DNA of 6,380 bases from assembly GCA_030039135.1 (NCBI GenBank), contig JASHQN010000141.1:1-6380 (forward strand), read 5' to 3'. Every line of letters starts with the position of its first letter. Position 1 is the first letter of the stretch. Of this stretch, positions 1 to 5,743 are shown one piece after another. This DNA comes from Thermoplasmata archaeon. GTDB taxonomy: Archaea; Thermoplasmatota; Thermoplasmata; Lutacidiplasmatales; UBA184. The translations under genes were made by a program, and so were the position numbers. The notes beneath the pieces are model-generated. The model made no database searches and had not been told where the DNA came from. It saw only the letters and a list, made by a program, of their open reading frames with translations.

Positions 1-63
1 GTCGAATAAGCGCGTCGCGTTGGGAAGGGGCGCCTCGAACGGCACCGCTCAACTCGAACGCGG

Positions 64-72
64 ACCTTATAG
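64..72 (+). promoter_or_regulatory. putative TATA box for the topVIB-topVIA operon
   Basis: The stretch ACCTTATAG is an A/T-rich island in very GC-rich sequence. Its centre lies about 29 bases before the GTG at 98. An archaeal TATA box sits about 26-27 bases before the transcription start, so transcription would begin within a few bases of this GTG, giving a leaderless mRNA. A similar ACCTTAA lies 28 bases before the aquaporin start. This is positional evidence only, with no experimental support. Confidence 0.5.
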
Positions 73-97
73 CGAGGGGAGGGCCCCACCTCGGGCG

Positions 98-2116
98 GTG
101 ACGCCACCCCCGACGATCGCCCAACAGCTCGCGGCGAAGCAGCGCGAGATCTCGGTCGCGGAGTTTTTCGAGCGGAACCGCCAGATCCTCGGGTTCGATA
201 ACCCGCAGCGGGCCCTCCTCACCACGGTCAAGGAGGCCGTCGACAACAGCCTCGACGCGCTCGAAGAGAGCCGGACCCTCCCTGACGTTCTGGTCGAGAT
301 CTCGAAAGAGGGAGAGGACCGTCTGAAAGTCGCGGTCACCGACAACGGCCCGGGGATCCTGCGCAAGGAGATCCCGAACGTGTTCGCGCGACTCCTCTAC
401 GGCTCGCGGTTCCATTCGAACCGCCAGGCCCGCGGCCAGCAGGGCATCGGCATCTCCGCGGCCGTCCTCTACGCTAACCTCACCACCGCGCGCCCCGCGC
501 ACATCGTCTCGAAGGTCGAGGAGGAGGAAGCGGCGCACGTCCTCGATCTGTTCATCGATACGCAGAAGAACCAACCCCGAGTCGCGGCCGAGGACCTCGT
601 GCTGTGGGACCGGTCGCACGGGACCCGGGTCGAGCTCACGATCAAGGCGCGGTACGTTCGAGGTCGTCAGTCCCCGTACGAGTACCTCCGGGGAACGGCG
701 ATCGTCAACCCGCACGCCCGGCTCGTGCTCGTCGAGCCGGACGGCACCCGCGTCACGTTCGAACGAGCCTCGGAGGAAATGCCGCCTCTCGCACAGGAGA
801 CGCTCCCGCACCCGCACGGCCTCGAGCTCGGCGAGCTTGGCTATCTGCTCAAGGCCACGCGACGGCCGACGCTCGGCGAGTTCCTGGCGAAGGACCTCGC
901 GGGGGTGAGCCCGCGGGCGGCGAAGGAGGTGCTCGAGCGGACGGGCCTGCGGACCGGCCAGGCCCCTTCGACGATCCAGGGAGAAGCTCAGGAAGGCCTC
1001 TTGCGAGCGCTGCACGAGGTCTCGCTCGTCGCGCCCTCGACCGAGTGCCTCTCGCCGATCGGATCGATGCTGATCAAGCGGGGCTTGCGGAACGTGCTGG
1101 GGGAGCTACGACCGGAGTTTTTCGCCCCGCCGGTGAGCCGTCCGCCGAAGGTCCACGCCGGATTCCCCTTCCTGGTCGAGGTCGGCCTCGTCTACGGAGG
1201 TGGCCTCCCCGCCGATCAGCCGATCCAGATCCTTCGCTTCGCCAACCGGGTACCGCTCCTCTTCCAACAGGGGGCCTGCGCGACCACGAACGCGATCGCG
1301 TCCATGGACTGGCGGCGCTACGGCCTCGACCAGAAGGGGGGGTCCGGGATCCCCGTTGGGCCGGCGGTCGTGCTCGTGCACATCGCCTCGACGAAGATCC
1401 CCTTCACGAGCGAAGCGAAGGAAGCGGTGGCCGAGGACCCCGAGATCGATCGGGAGATCACGCTCGCCCTCCAGGCTGCGGCCCGCCATTTGAGGACCCA
1501 TCTCTCGCGGAAGAGCCGCCGGGACTTCGCGAGCGAGAAGTTCGAGATCATCCAGCGGATCCTGCCGAGGCTCGCCGAGAAGACGAGCCACCTCGTGGGA
1601 AAGCCGACGCCCGATCTCACGCCGGTGATCACCCGGATCATGGACGTCGTCAACGTCGAAACGAGCGTCGTCTCGTCCGAAGGCGCGGCCCGGGTGCCGG
1701 TCGAAGTGACGAACTACACGCCGCGGGCCCGGGTGCTGGAGCTGTTCGTGGAGATCCCCCCCGATGAGTTCGCCCGTGCCCGCTTCGAGCCCGCTCCCGA
1801 CGGAACGGACCCCGCCCTCGGAAGGGCCTGGTGGACCCTCCCGAAGCTCGCGCCGAACGGCCGCACCAGGATCGAGGCCATCTTTGCGCCGGGTACGGAG
1901 GTCGATGCGGGGGATTTCGACTGGTACGTTGCCGGCATCGATGAGGCTCACCTCCTCGGTGCGGACCCCCTGCCGGGGGATTGGGACGTGCGACTCCCGC
2001 GGACGATCGTCGAGGCCGCGGAGGCCGCGGCCCAGGAAGCCGCCGCGTCGACCGACGAAGGGGAGGTGGACTACGATGCCGCCGAAGCGGGCGCGCCCGC
2101 GAGCGACGAAGACTGA
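98..2116 (+). CDS. top6B: DNA topoisomerase VI subunit B (ATPase subunit)
   Basis: This is the ATP-binding subunit of the type IIB topoisomerase. It dimerises on ATP and drives passage of one duplex through a break made by subunit A. Numbered from the GTG at 98 (672 aa), the GHKL ATPase motifs are visible. The N-box is KEAVDNSLDAL (45-55), with likely catalytic base E46 and Mg-binding N50. DNGPGI lies at 82-87 and the GQQGIG lid at 113-118. A helix-two-turn-helix region follows (about 240-310), then a transducer fold (about 315-500). The transducer has W405-R-R-Y408, resembling the family's WKxY motif, and STKIPFTSEAKEA at 431-443, whose K433 is the likely ATP-sensing switch lysine. A beta-rich segment (about 525-635) matches the C-terminal Ig-like domain of euryarchaeal enzymes. 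The last 35 or so residues are acidic and Ala-rich. The frame is open from a TTG at 20, but the 26 extra residues look unconserved and the TATA-like box at 64-72 favours GTG 98. The family call is certain; the start is likely. Confidence 0.96.
   Translation: MTPPPTIAQQLAAKQREISVAEFFERNRQILGFDNPQRALLTTVKEAVDNSLDALEESRTLPDVLVEISKEGEDRLKVAVTDNGPGILRKEIPNVFARLLYGSRFHSNRQARGQQGIGISAAVLYANLTTARPAHIVSKVEEEEAAHVLDLFIDTQKNQPRVAAEDLVLWDRSHGTRVELTIKARYVRGRQSPYEYLRGTAIVNPHARLVLVEPDGTRVTFERASEEMPPLAQETLPHPHGLELGELGYLLKATRRPTLGEFLAKDLAGVSPRAAKEVLERTGLRTGQAPSTIQGEAQEGLLRALHEVSLVAPSTECLSPIGSMLIKRGLRNVLGELRPEFFAPPVSRPPKVHAGFPFLVEVGLVYGGGLPADQPIQILRFANRVPLLFQQGACATTNAIASMDWRRYGLDQKGGSGIPVGPAVVLVHIASTKIPFTSEAKEAVAEDPEIDREITLALQAAARHLRTHLSRKSRRDFASEKFEIIQRILPRLAEKTSHLVGKPTPDLTPVITRIMDVVNVETSVVSSEGAARVPVEVTNYTPRARVLELFVEIPPDEFARARFEPAPDGTDPALGRAWWTLPKLAPNGRTRIEAIFAPGTEVDAGDFDWYVAGIDEAHLLGADPLPGDWDVRLPRTIVEAAEAAAQEAAASTDEGEVDYDAAEAGAPASDED
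2060..2066 (+). promoter_or_regulatory. Shine-Dalgarno site for topVIA
   Basis: GGGGAGG lies nine bases before the ATG at 2076, inside the 3' end of topVIB. It matches the anti-Shine-Dalgarno end of archaeal 16S rRNA and fixes the topVIA start, although the reading frame is open far upstream to 1764. The first genes of the other transcripts here lack such a site, as expected if they are leaderless. Confidence 0.75.
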
Positions 2117-3218
2117 CGACGAGCAGATCCCAGTGGTGCGGGCCGACGCGCTCGCCCCGACCCTCGACCTCGCCGAGCAGATCTACGAGCAGCTCGACTC
2201 CGGGGAGATCCCCCGGATGAGACTGCCGCTGCGCACGAAGCAGAACCTCGCGTTTCAGAGCCGGGAAGGCGTCTGGCGGCTCGGCAAAGCGATGGGGACC
2301 CGTAGCGCGCGCAAGCTCGACGGAGCGCTGATGCTCTTGCGGACGTTCTACCTCGTCGACTTCATCAACGAGATGAGCCGCGACCAAAAGACGTCAACCC
2401 TGCGCGAGCTCTACTACATCAGCGAGGCGTGGGAGGATGCGAAGTTCCACAGCGAGGACGAGTCGAACCTTCTCATCGAGGACCTCGAAGTGATGTGCTC
2501 CCGGCTGCGCGAGGACTTCCGGCTCCATCCGGAAGAGAACGGCGCGTCCGTGATCGGGGATCTCACGATCAAGGAGAGGAACCGCAAAGGGGTCGTGAAG
2601 CGGATCAACTGCCGCGACGACGTCGGGGACGGAGGCTACTCGCTGCCGTTCAACGTCGAGAAGGAGAAGATCGAGTTCGTCGGGACGGGCGCGAAGTTCG
2701 TGATCGCGATCGAGTGCGGCGGCATGGTCGACCGGCTCGCGGAGAACAACTTCGATGAGGAGCAGGACGCGATCCTCGTCCATCTGAAAGGCCAGCCGGC
2801 CCGCTCGACGCGTCGGTTCCTGAAGCGGATCGCCGAGGAGCTGAAGCTTCCGGTCGTCGTCTTCACCGACGGTGACCCCTGGTCGTTCCGGATCTACGCG
2901 AGCGTCGCCTACGGGGCAATCAAGACGGCCCACCTCTCGAACTACCTCGCGACGCCCTCGGCCGAGTTCCTCGGGGTCACCGCCTCCGACATCGAGAACT
3001 ACAAGCTCCCCTCCGACACGCTCTCCGAGCAGGACGTCCGCGCGTTGCAGGCGGAGCTCACCGATCCCCGCTTCGGGACCGCCGAATGGCGCAGCGAGAT
3101 CGAATTGATGCTCAAGAACGGCAAGAAAGCGGAGCAGCAGTCGCTCGCGAAGTACGGGTTGAACTACGTCACTGAGCACTATCTTCCCGAGAAGCTCACC
3201 GAGATGGGCGTCCTATAG
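2076..3218 (+). CDS. top6A: DNA topoisomerase VI subunit A (Spo11-like cleavage subunit)
   Basis: This subunit cuts both DNA strands through a tyrosyl-phosphodiester link and is homologous to the meiotic nuclease Spo11. The 380-aa length is normal for the family. The winged-helix (CAP-like) domain carries TSTLRELYYISEAW (107-119). By alignment with Spo11 the nucleophile should be the second of the paired tyrosines, Y114. The Toprim domain shows the metal-binding acid E213 in AIECGG and the D-x-D pair D265/D267 in FTDGDPW. Further family signatures follow, such as ATPSAEFLGV and the SDIENYKLP block. The N-terminus is a short basic tail rich in Pro, Arg and Lys. The ATG at 2076 follows a strong Shine-Dalgarno and overlaps the end of topVIB by 41 bases, so the subunits are probably translated in a coupled, roughly equal ratio. 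The long upstream extension of the frame (1764-2075) is low-complexity antiframe of topVIB and is excluded. Confidence 0.97.
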   Translation: MPPKRARPRATKTDDEQIPVVRADALAPTLDLAEQIYEQLDSGEIPRMRLPLRTKQNLAFQSREGVWRLGKAMGTRSARKLDGALMLLRTFYLVDFINEMSRDQKTSTLRELYYISEAWEDAKFHSEDESNLLIEDLEVMCSRLREDFRLHPEENGASVIGDLTIKERNRKGVVKRINCRDDVGDGGYSLPFNVEKEKIEFVGTGAKFVIAIECGGMVDRLAENNFDEEQDAILVHLKGQPARSTRRFLKRIAEELKLPVVVFTDGDPWSFRIYASVAYGAIKTAHLSNYLATPSAEFLGVTASDIENYKLPSDTLSEQDVRALQAELTDPRFGTAEWRSEIELMLKNGKKAEQQSLAKYGLNYVTEHYLPEKLTEMGVL

Positions 3219-3234
3219 CGCGGGCCGGCCCGCG
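3219..3234. repeat. 16-base perfect palindrome just after topVIA
   Basis: CGCGGGCCGGCCCGCG is its own reverse complement and starts on the base after the topVIA stop. As RNA it could fold into a six-pair GC stem with a CCGG loop. No T-run follows, so it does not look like a canonical archaeal T-tract terminator. It may stabilise or end the mRNA, or be chance in GC-rich DNA. A weaker inverted repeat (GCCGG-CC-CCGGC) lies at 3259-3270. Confidence 0.4.
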
Positions 3235-3290
3235 GGGGCGGTCCCGGCGGGCGGACGTGCCGGCCCCGGCGTGAGCCGTCCCTGCGAGAG

Positions 3291-3301
3291 GAAACCTTAA
3301 C
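3291..3301 (+). promoter_or_regulatory. putative BRE/TATA element for the aquaporin gene
   Basis: GAAACCTTAAC is the only A/T-rich island in the 107-base gap after topVIA. Its purine-rich left part resembles an archaeal BRE and CTTAA a degenerate TATA box. The centre of the box is about 28 bases before the ATG at 3326, predicting a leaderless or nearly leaderless mRNA. There is no Shine-Dalgarno before that ATG, which fits. Confidence 0.5.
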
Positions 3302-3325
3302 CCCCAGTGGTGTGGTCGCCGGCGG

Positions 3326-4063
3326 ATGGCGGCGTCGCCCGGCCAGCGATACATCGCCGAGTTCGTCGGAACCTTCGGTCTCCTGCTCTCGGTCACCGGT
3401 GCCGCGCTCCTCTCGCTGAACCACGATCTGGGCACGTTCTCGTTCGACGCCCGGGTGCTCCTGATCAGCTTCTCGCTCGGATTCGGCGTGATGGGGATGA
3501 TCTACGCGTTCGGCGACGTGTCGGGAGCCCACCTCAACCCCGCGGTGACGATCGCGATGTGGGTCGCGGGGCGGACCCGGGCTCGGGATGTGGTGCCGTA
3601 CATCGTCGCGCAGGTCCTGGGCGGCATCGTCGCGGTCGCCACGATCGCGGGCGTCGCCTACGGCTCGAGCGCGCTCTGGGGCGGCGCGCAGGGCGCGGCG
3701 CTCGCGTCGCAAGGGTACGCGGGCAACGGCTCCCCGTACACCGTCTCGCTCGGCTCGGTGTTCCTCCTCGAGGTCGCGATGACGTTCTTCCTCGTGCTCG
3801 TGATCCTGCTCGCGACGCGCGAGAGCTCGTCCGCGAGGAACCTCGCGCCCGTCGGGATCGGCCTCACGCTGATCATGACGAACCTGGTCGCGATCCCCAT
3901 CGACGGCGCGTCGGTGAACCCGGCCCGCAGCTTCGCTCCGGCGGTCCTTTCCGCGATCTGGCCGAGCGCGCAGTGGGCGATCCAGCAGGACTGGTTGTTC
4001 TGGGTCGCGCCGATACTCGGGGGGCTGGTCGCGGCCCTCGTCGCCCGATCGATCCGGCAGTGA
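3326..4063 (+). CDS. aquaporin / MIP-family channel
   Basis: This is a 245-aa cytoplasmic-membrane channel for water or small neutral solutes. It has the usual MIP architecture: two half-repeats of three hydrophobic helices, each with an NPA loop. The first is SGAHLNPAVT (N71-A73), the second SVNPARSF (N198-A200), followed by the conserved pore arginine R201. TM segments lie near 10-31, 42-62, 87-111, 143-163, 173-192 and 222-241. Length and overall similarity are closest to AqpZ/AqpM-type proteins. It lacks the insertions usual in glycerol facilitators. Ungapped alignment from memory to E. coli AqpZ puts L51, N186 and A195 at the selectivity-filter positions that are F43, H174 and T183 there. 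Losing the His suggests a wider, less water-specific pore, so the substrate is uncertain. The gene has its own putative promoter and ends 13 bases from the convergent gene at 4077. The family call is firm; the AqpZ-versus-AqpM subtype is not. Confidence 0.95.
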   Translation: MAASPGQRYIAEFVGTFGLLLSVTGAALLSLNHDLGTFSFDARVLLISFSLGFGVMGMIYAFGDVSGAHLNPAVTIAMWVAGRTRARDVVPYIVAQVLGGIVAVATIAGVAYGSSALWGGAQGAALASQGYAGNGSPYTVSLGSVFLLEVAMTFFLVLVILLATRESSSARNLAPVGIGLTLIMTNLVAIPIDGASVNPARSFAPAVLSAIWPSAQWAIQQDWLFWVAPILGGLVAALVARSIRQ

Positions 4064-4076
4064 CGTCCCGGTCGAT

Positions 4077-4493
4077 CTAGGTGATGCCGAGTGACACGAA
4101 CGCGGCGTCGGAGAGCCACTCGGACGCGCGCTCGGCCGGCGCGTAGACGAGAGCGCCGGACGGCCCGTTCCTCCGCGTCCACCCGATCCCCTGTTCCTGG
4201 AACTCCGGCGGTTCGGCGCCCACCTCGACGACCGGCTCGGCCAGGCGCACCGGCACCGTCCGGCCGTCGCGCGCGATCGCGAGCGTGTCGTTCTCGGCGT
4301 CGAGAACGACCCACGCGAGGGGAACGAGCAGGCGAAGGTGGACGAGCCGGGGCCGGAACTGGCTTTCGCTCTCGGTCTCCGTCCGGTAGAACACCGCGAC
4401 CTCTTCCCCTCCCACCGCGCCGAGCCGCTCGAACTGGAAGCTCCGTTGCCGGAACTCCAGCACGTTGACCTCAAGGTCGGAGGCGGTCAGCAT
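4077..4493 (-). CDS. hypothetical soluble protein, 138 aa, unrecognised
   Basis: I do not recognise this protein. It has 138 residues, no signal peptide and no membrane segment, and is acidic overall. It alternates short hydrophobic strand-like stretches (VAVFYRTET, LVHLRLLVPLAWVVLD, TLAIARDGRTVPVRL) with charged turns, which suggests a beta-rich fold. The C-terminal third has WTRRNGPSGALVY, then AERASEWLSDAAFVSLGIT. It has no cysteine or histidine cluster and no obvious catalytic motif. The start chosen is the ATG at 4493, because a TATA-like TTATCTA lies about 26 bases upstream on this strand, giving a leaderless message. The frame stays open upstream to 4754, but that part is Arg/Ser-rich and lies opposite the eL41 gene, so it is excluded. 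The gene converges on the aquaporin with a 13-base gap and diverges from eL41. The even codon use and the promoter support a real gene. Confidence 0.7.
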   Translation of the reverse strand: MLTASDLEVNVLEFRQRSFQFERLGAVGGEEVAVFYRTETESESQFRPRLVHLRLLVPLAWVVLDAENDTLAIARDGRTVPVRLAEPVVEVGAEPPEFQEQGIGWTRRNGPSGALVYAPAERASEWLSDAAFVSLGIT

Positions 4494-4513
4494 TCGGCGA
4501 CGGAGCGCGGTTC

Positions 4514-4526
4514 GATAGATAAGAAG
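4514..4526 (-). promoter_or_regulatory. putative BRE/TATA element for the 138-aa gene
   Basis: Read on the - strand this is CTTCTTATCTATC. The TTATCTA core is centred about 26 bases before the ATG at 4493, which is the archaeal TATA-to-start distance and again implies a leaderless message. It lies in the 119-base region (4494-4612) shared with the divergent eL41 promoter. Nothing else clear is seen in that region. Confidence 0.5.
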
Positions 4527-4568
4527 CGGTCTCTCTCGGCGGCGGGCGCTCTCCCCGCCGACACAACC

Positions 4569-4576
4569 GTAATAAG
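4569..4576 (+). promoter_or_regulatory. putative TATA element for the eL41 gene
   Basis: GTAATAAG is an A/T-rich island centred about 40 bases before the ATG at 4613. Transcription would start near 4598-4600, leaving a leader of roughly 13 bases with no good Shine-Dalgarno. An in-frame TAG at 4577-4579 bars any start further upstream than the GTG at 4580. Confidence 0.4.
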
Positions 4577-4612
4577 TAGGTGCCCGTAGTCGCGCGCCGC
4601 CGGTCGCTCGGA

Positions 4613-4720
4613 ATGAAACGGTCCTCCAGGGTCTGGAAGAAGCGCGGCCACATGCGCTGGAAATGGCGTAAGAAGCGGATGCGCCGACGCATGCGGGCCC
4701 AAAAGATGCGCCAGCAGTAG
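4613..4720 (+). CDS. rpl41e: ribosomal protein eL41 (L41e), very small
   Basis: The 35-codon frame encodes an extremely basic peptide made almost entirely of Lys, Arg, Met, Trp and Gln. Residues 14-25 (MRWKWRKKRMRR) match the hallmark start of eL41, whose human form begins MRAKWRKKRMRR. The C-terminal MRAQKMRQQ resembles the KMRQRSK end of that protein. eL41 is a single-helix peptide at the ribosomal subunit interface, shared by archaea and eukaryotes. Two starts are possible. The ATG at 4613 adds a 13-residue basic extension (MKRSSRVWKKRGH) and suits the TATA-like box. The ATG at 4652 gives the 22-residue core. I chose 4613 because the extension is equally basic and the promoter lies nearer. 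Such a short gene is easily missed by gene finders. It ends 30 bases before the convergent DUF998 gene. Confidence 0.85.
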   Translation: MKRSSRVWKKRGHMRWKWRKKRMRRRMRAQKMRQQ

Positions 4721-4750
4721 CCTCTCGACCGGCCCCTCGGACCCGGACGC

Positions 4751-5500
4751 TCACGCCCTCGAGGTCCGGTCGGCCGCGGAGCTATCCTCGGAGGCGCCCG
4801 ACGCGCGCACGAGGTACAGTGCCACGAGGGCAATCCAGAGGAGCACGGAAGCCAGGAATATCCGCTCCAGCAGGCCGCCGACGCGGTCGCTGATCCGCGG
4901 AAGGAAGAGACCGCCGGTCAACTCGAGGACGACGAGCACCAGCGAGAGGACCCCCAGGGCCGTCGCCCATCCCTGCGCGGGCCGGAGGATCGGGGTCTGC
5001 GCGAACCCGCGGCTCAGCCAATACACGCCGATCGCCCCCCCGAGGAACGCGACGATGGCGGCGACTAGGTGGACCGCCCCGTGTCCCGAGATGGGCGTCG
5101 ACGGGACGTCGGTCGGAAACGCCGCGAGCACGAACGCCCCCACCGCCCAGACCGCGAGGGAGACCGTACCACCCCGGTACTGCCGCCATGACCCGCCGGC
5201 CGATGCCACGGTTCGGCCGAACGCCCATAGGAAGAGGAGGGAGAGCGCCCCCCGCACCACGAAGTTGAGGGTCATGATCCCGCCGTACGGACCCACGGCG
5301 AGGTCGCTCTCGGGCTGGGTGATGGCGCTGTAGTGCGGCGGCAGCATCTGGGCGACGATGTCGAGAGCGGCGTAGACGGCCACGAGCGTCAGAACGGCTG
5401 CGAAGGCACGTCGCGCGACGGGGGGCGCCCGCGTTCCGTTCGTCGCTCCGGGAGGGCGGGCCGCTGGGGCGGTCGCCGTCGGACTCGGGGGAGTCGCCAT
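4751..5500 (-). CDS. DUF998-family integral membrane protein
   Basis: This 249-aa protein has a Pro/Ala-rich, poorly ordered N-terminal tail of about 28 residues and then six predicted membrane helices, near 32-52, 74-95, 112-130, 140-163, 178-200 and 212-231. Features typical of the DUF998 family (PF06197) are visible. Just after helix 1 is the HYSAITQPESDLAVG segment (56-70), comparable to the family's Y-S-x-I-x-Q-x-x-S-[ED]-L pattern. FPTD is at 128-131 at the end of helix 3, and GHGAVH at 139-144 opens helix 4. The C-terminal tail is short and hydrophilic. The biochemical function of the family is unknown. It is the last gene of the - strand cluster, starting 15 bases after the zinc-binding protein gene. 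GGTGAG overlaps that gene's stop but is about 14 bases from the ATG, so translation may be coupled. Family assignment is from memory of the motif pattern. Confidence 0.85.
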   Translation of the reverse strand: MATPPSPTATAPAARPPGATNGTRAPPVARRAFAAVLTLVAVYAALDIVAQMLPPHYSAITQPESDLAVGPYGGIMTLNFVVRGALSLLFLWAFGRTVASAGGSWRQYRGGTVSLAVWAVGAFVLAAFPTDVPSTPISGHGAVHLVAAIVAFLGGAIGVYWLSRGFAQTPILRPAQGWATALGVLSLVLVVLELTGGLFLPRISDRVGGLLERIFLASVLLWIALVALYLVRASGASEDSSAADRTSRA

Positions 5501-5515
5501 TGTCGCCGACGGGGC

Positions 5516-5743
5516 TCACCACCCCAGCCGGTCGAGCTTCCGAGCGTTCTTCGTCGATTTCTTCCACTCGCGATAGTGGTCCCGACAGAGCGGCGCCCGT
5601 CGTCCTCGTTCCGGCAGGTCGGGAAAGGCCTTACGCGCCTCCGCGAGGGACAGGCGCCGGACCGACGGGGCTCCGCAGCCGCGGACGAGGCAGGGCTCCT
5701 CGTCGTCTTCCTCTCGGGGGGCCGAGCGGGACGGTGCGCTCAT
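5516..5743 (-). CDS. small putative zinc-binding protein (CxxxxC ... CxxH), 75 aa
   Basis: I do not recognise this 75-aa protein as a named family. It opens with an acidic, Ser/Pro-rich tail (REEDDEEP, 10-17). Then come C18-x4-C23, a charged helix-like middle (SLAEARKAFPDLPERG), C53-x2-H56, and a strongly basic, aromatic C-terminus (REWKKSTKNARKLDRLGW). Two Cys pairs or Cys-His pairs about 30 residues apart suggest one structural zinc site, as in small treble-clef or zinc-ribbon-like proteins. The basic tail could bind nucleic acid, but that is inference. Its ATG overlaps the sucD stop as ATGA (5743-5740) and has no Shine-Dalgarno, so it is probably translated by termination-reinitiation behind sucD. 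The frame is open upstream as antiframe of sucD. The ATGA overlap and the change in composition set the start. Confidence 0.75.
   Translation of the reverse strand: MSAPSRSAPREEDDEEPCLVRGCGAPSVRRLSLAEARKAFPDLPERGRRAPLCRDHYREWKKSTKNARKLDRLGW

Noticed and set aside
1..9. GTC GAA TAA as the end of an upstream gene
   Set aside because: Three codons are too few to support any gene; a chance stop is equally likely.
20..97. Upstream TTG start at 20 for topVIB
   Set aside because: It adds 26 residues without family resemblance and would overlap the TATA-like box at 64-72. The GTG at 98 fits the promoter spacing better.
1335..1342. Run of G residues in topVIB as a slippage or frameshift site
   Set aside because: The frame is intact through it and encodes the expected KGG of the family; there is no sign of a shift.
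604..1767. 387-codon open frame on the + strand inside topVIB
   Set aside because: It is an Arg/Pro/Gly-rich shadow frame produced by high GC and overlaps the conserved ATPase gene.
3179..4474. 431-codon open frame on the - strand opposite the aquaporin
   Set aside because: Its composition is low-complexity Arg/Ser/Asp and it lies antisense to a well-conserved channel gene; it is a GC-driven shadow.
4494..4754. Upstream extension of the 138-aa protein to an ATG at 4754
   Set aside because: It would run antisense through the whole eL41 gene, has non-protein-like Arg/Ser composition and skips the promoter-supported ATG at 4493.
4782..5567. 261-codon - strand frame overlapping the DUF998 gene
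   Set aside because: It is an Arg/Gly/Pro-rich antiframe of a clear membrane protein with conserved motifs.
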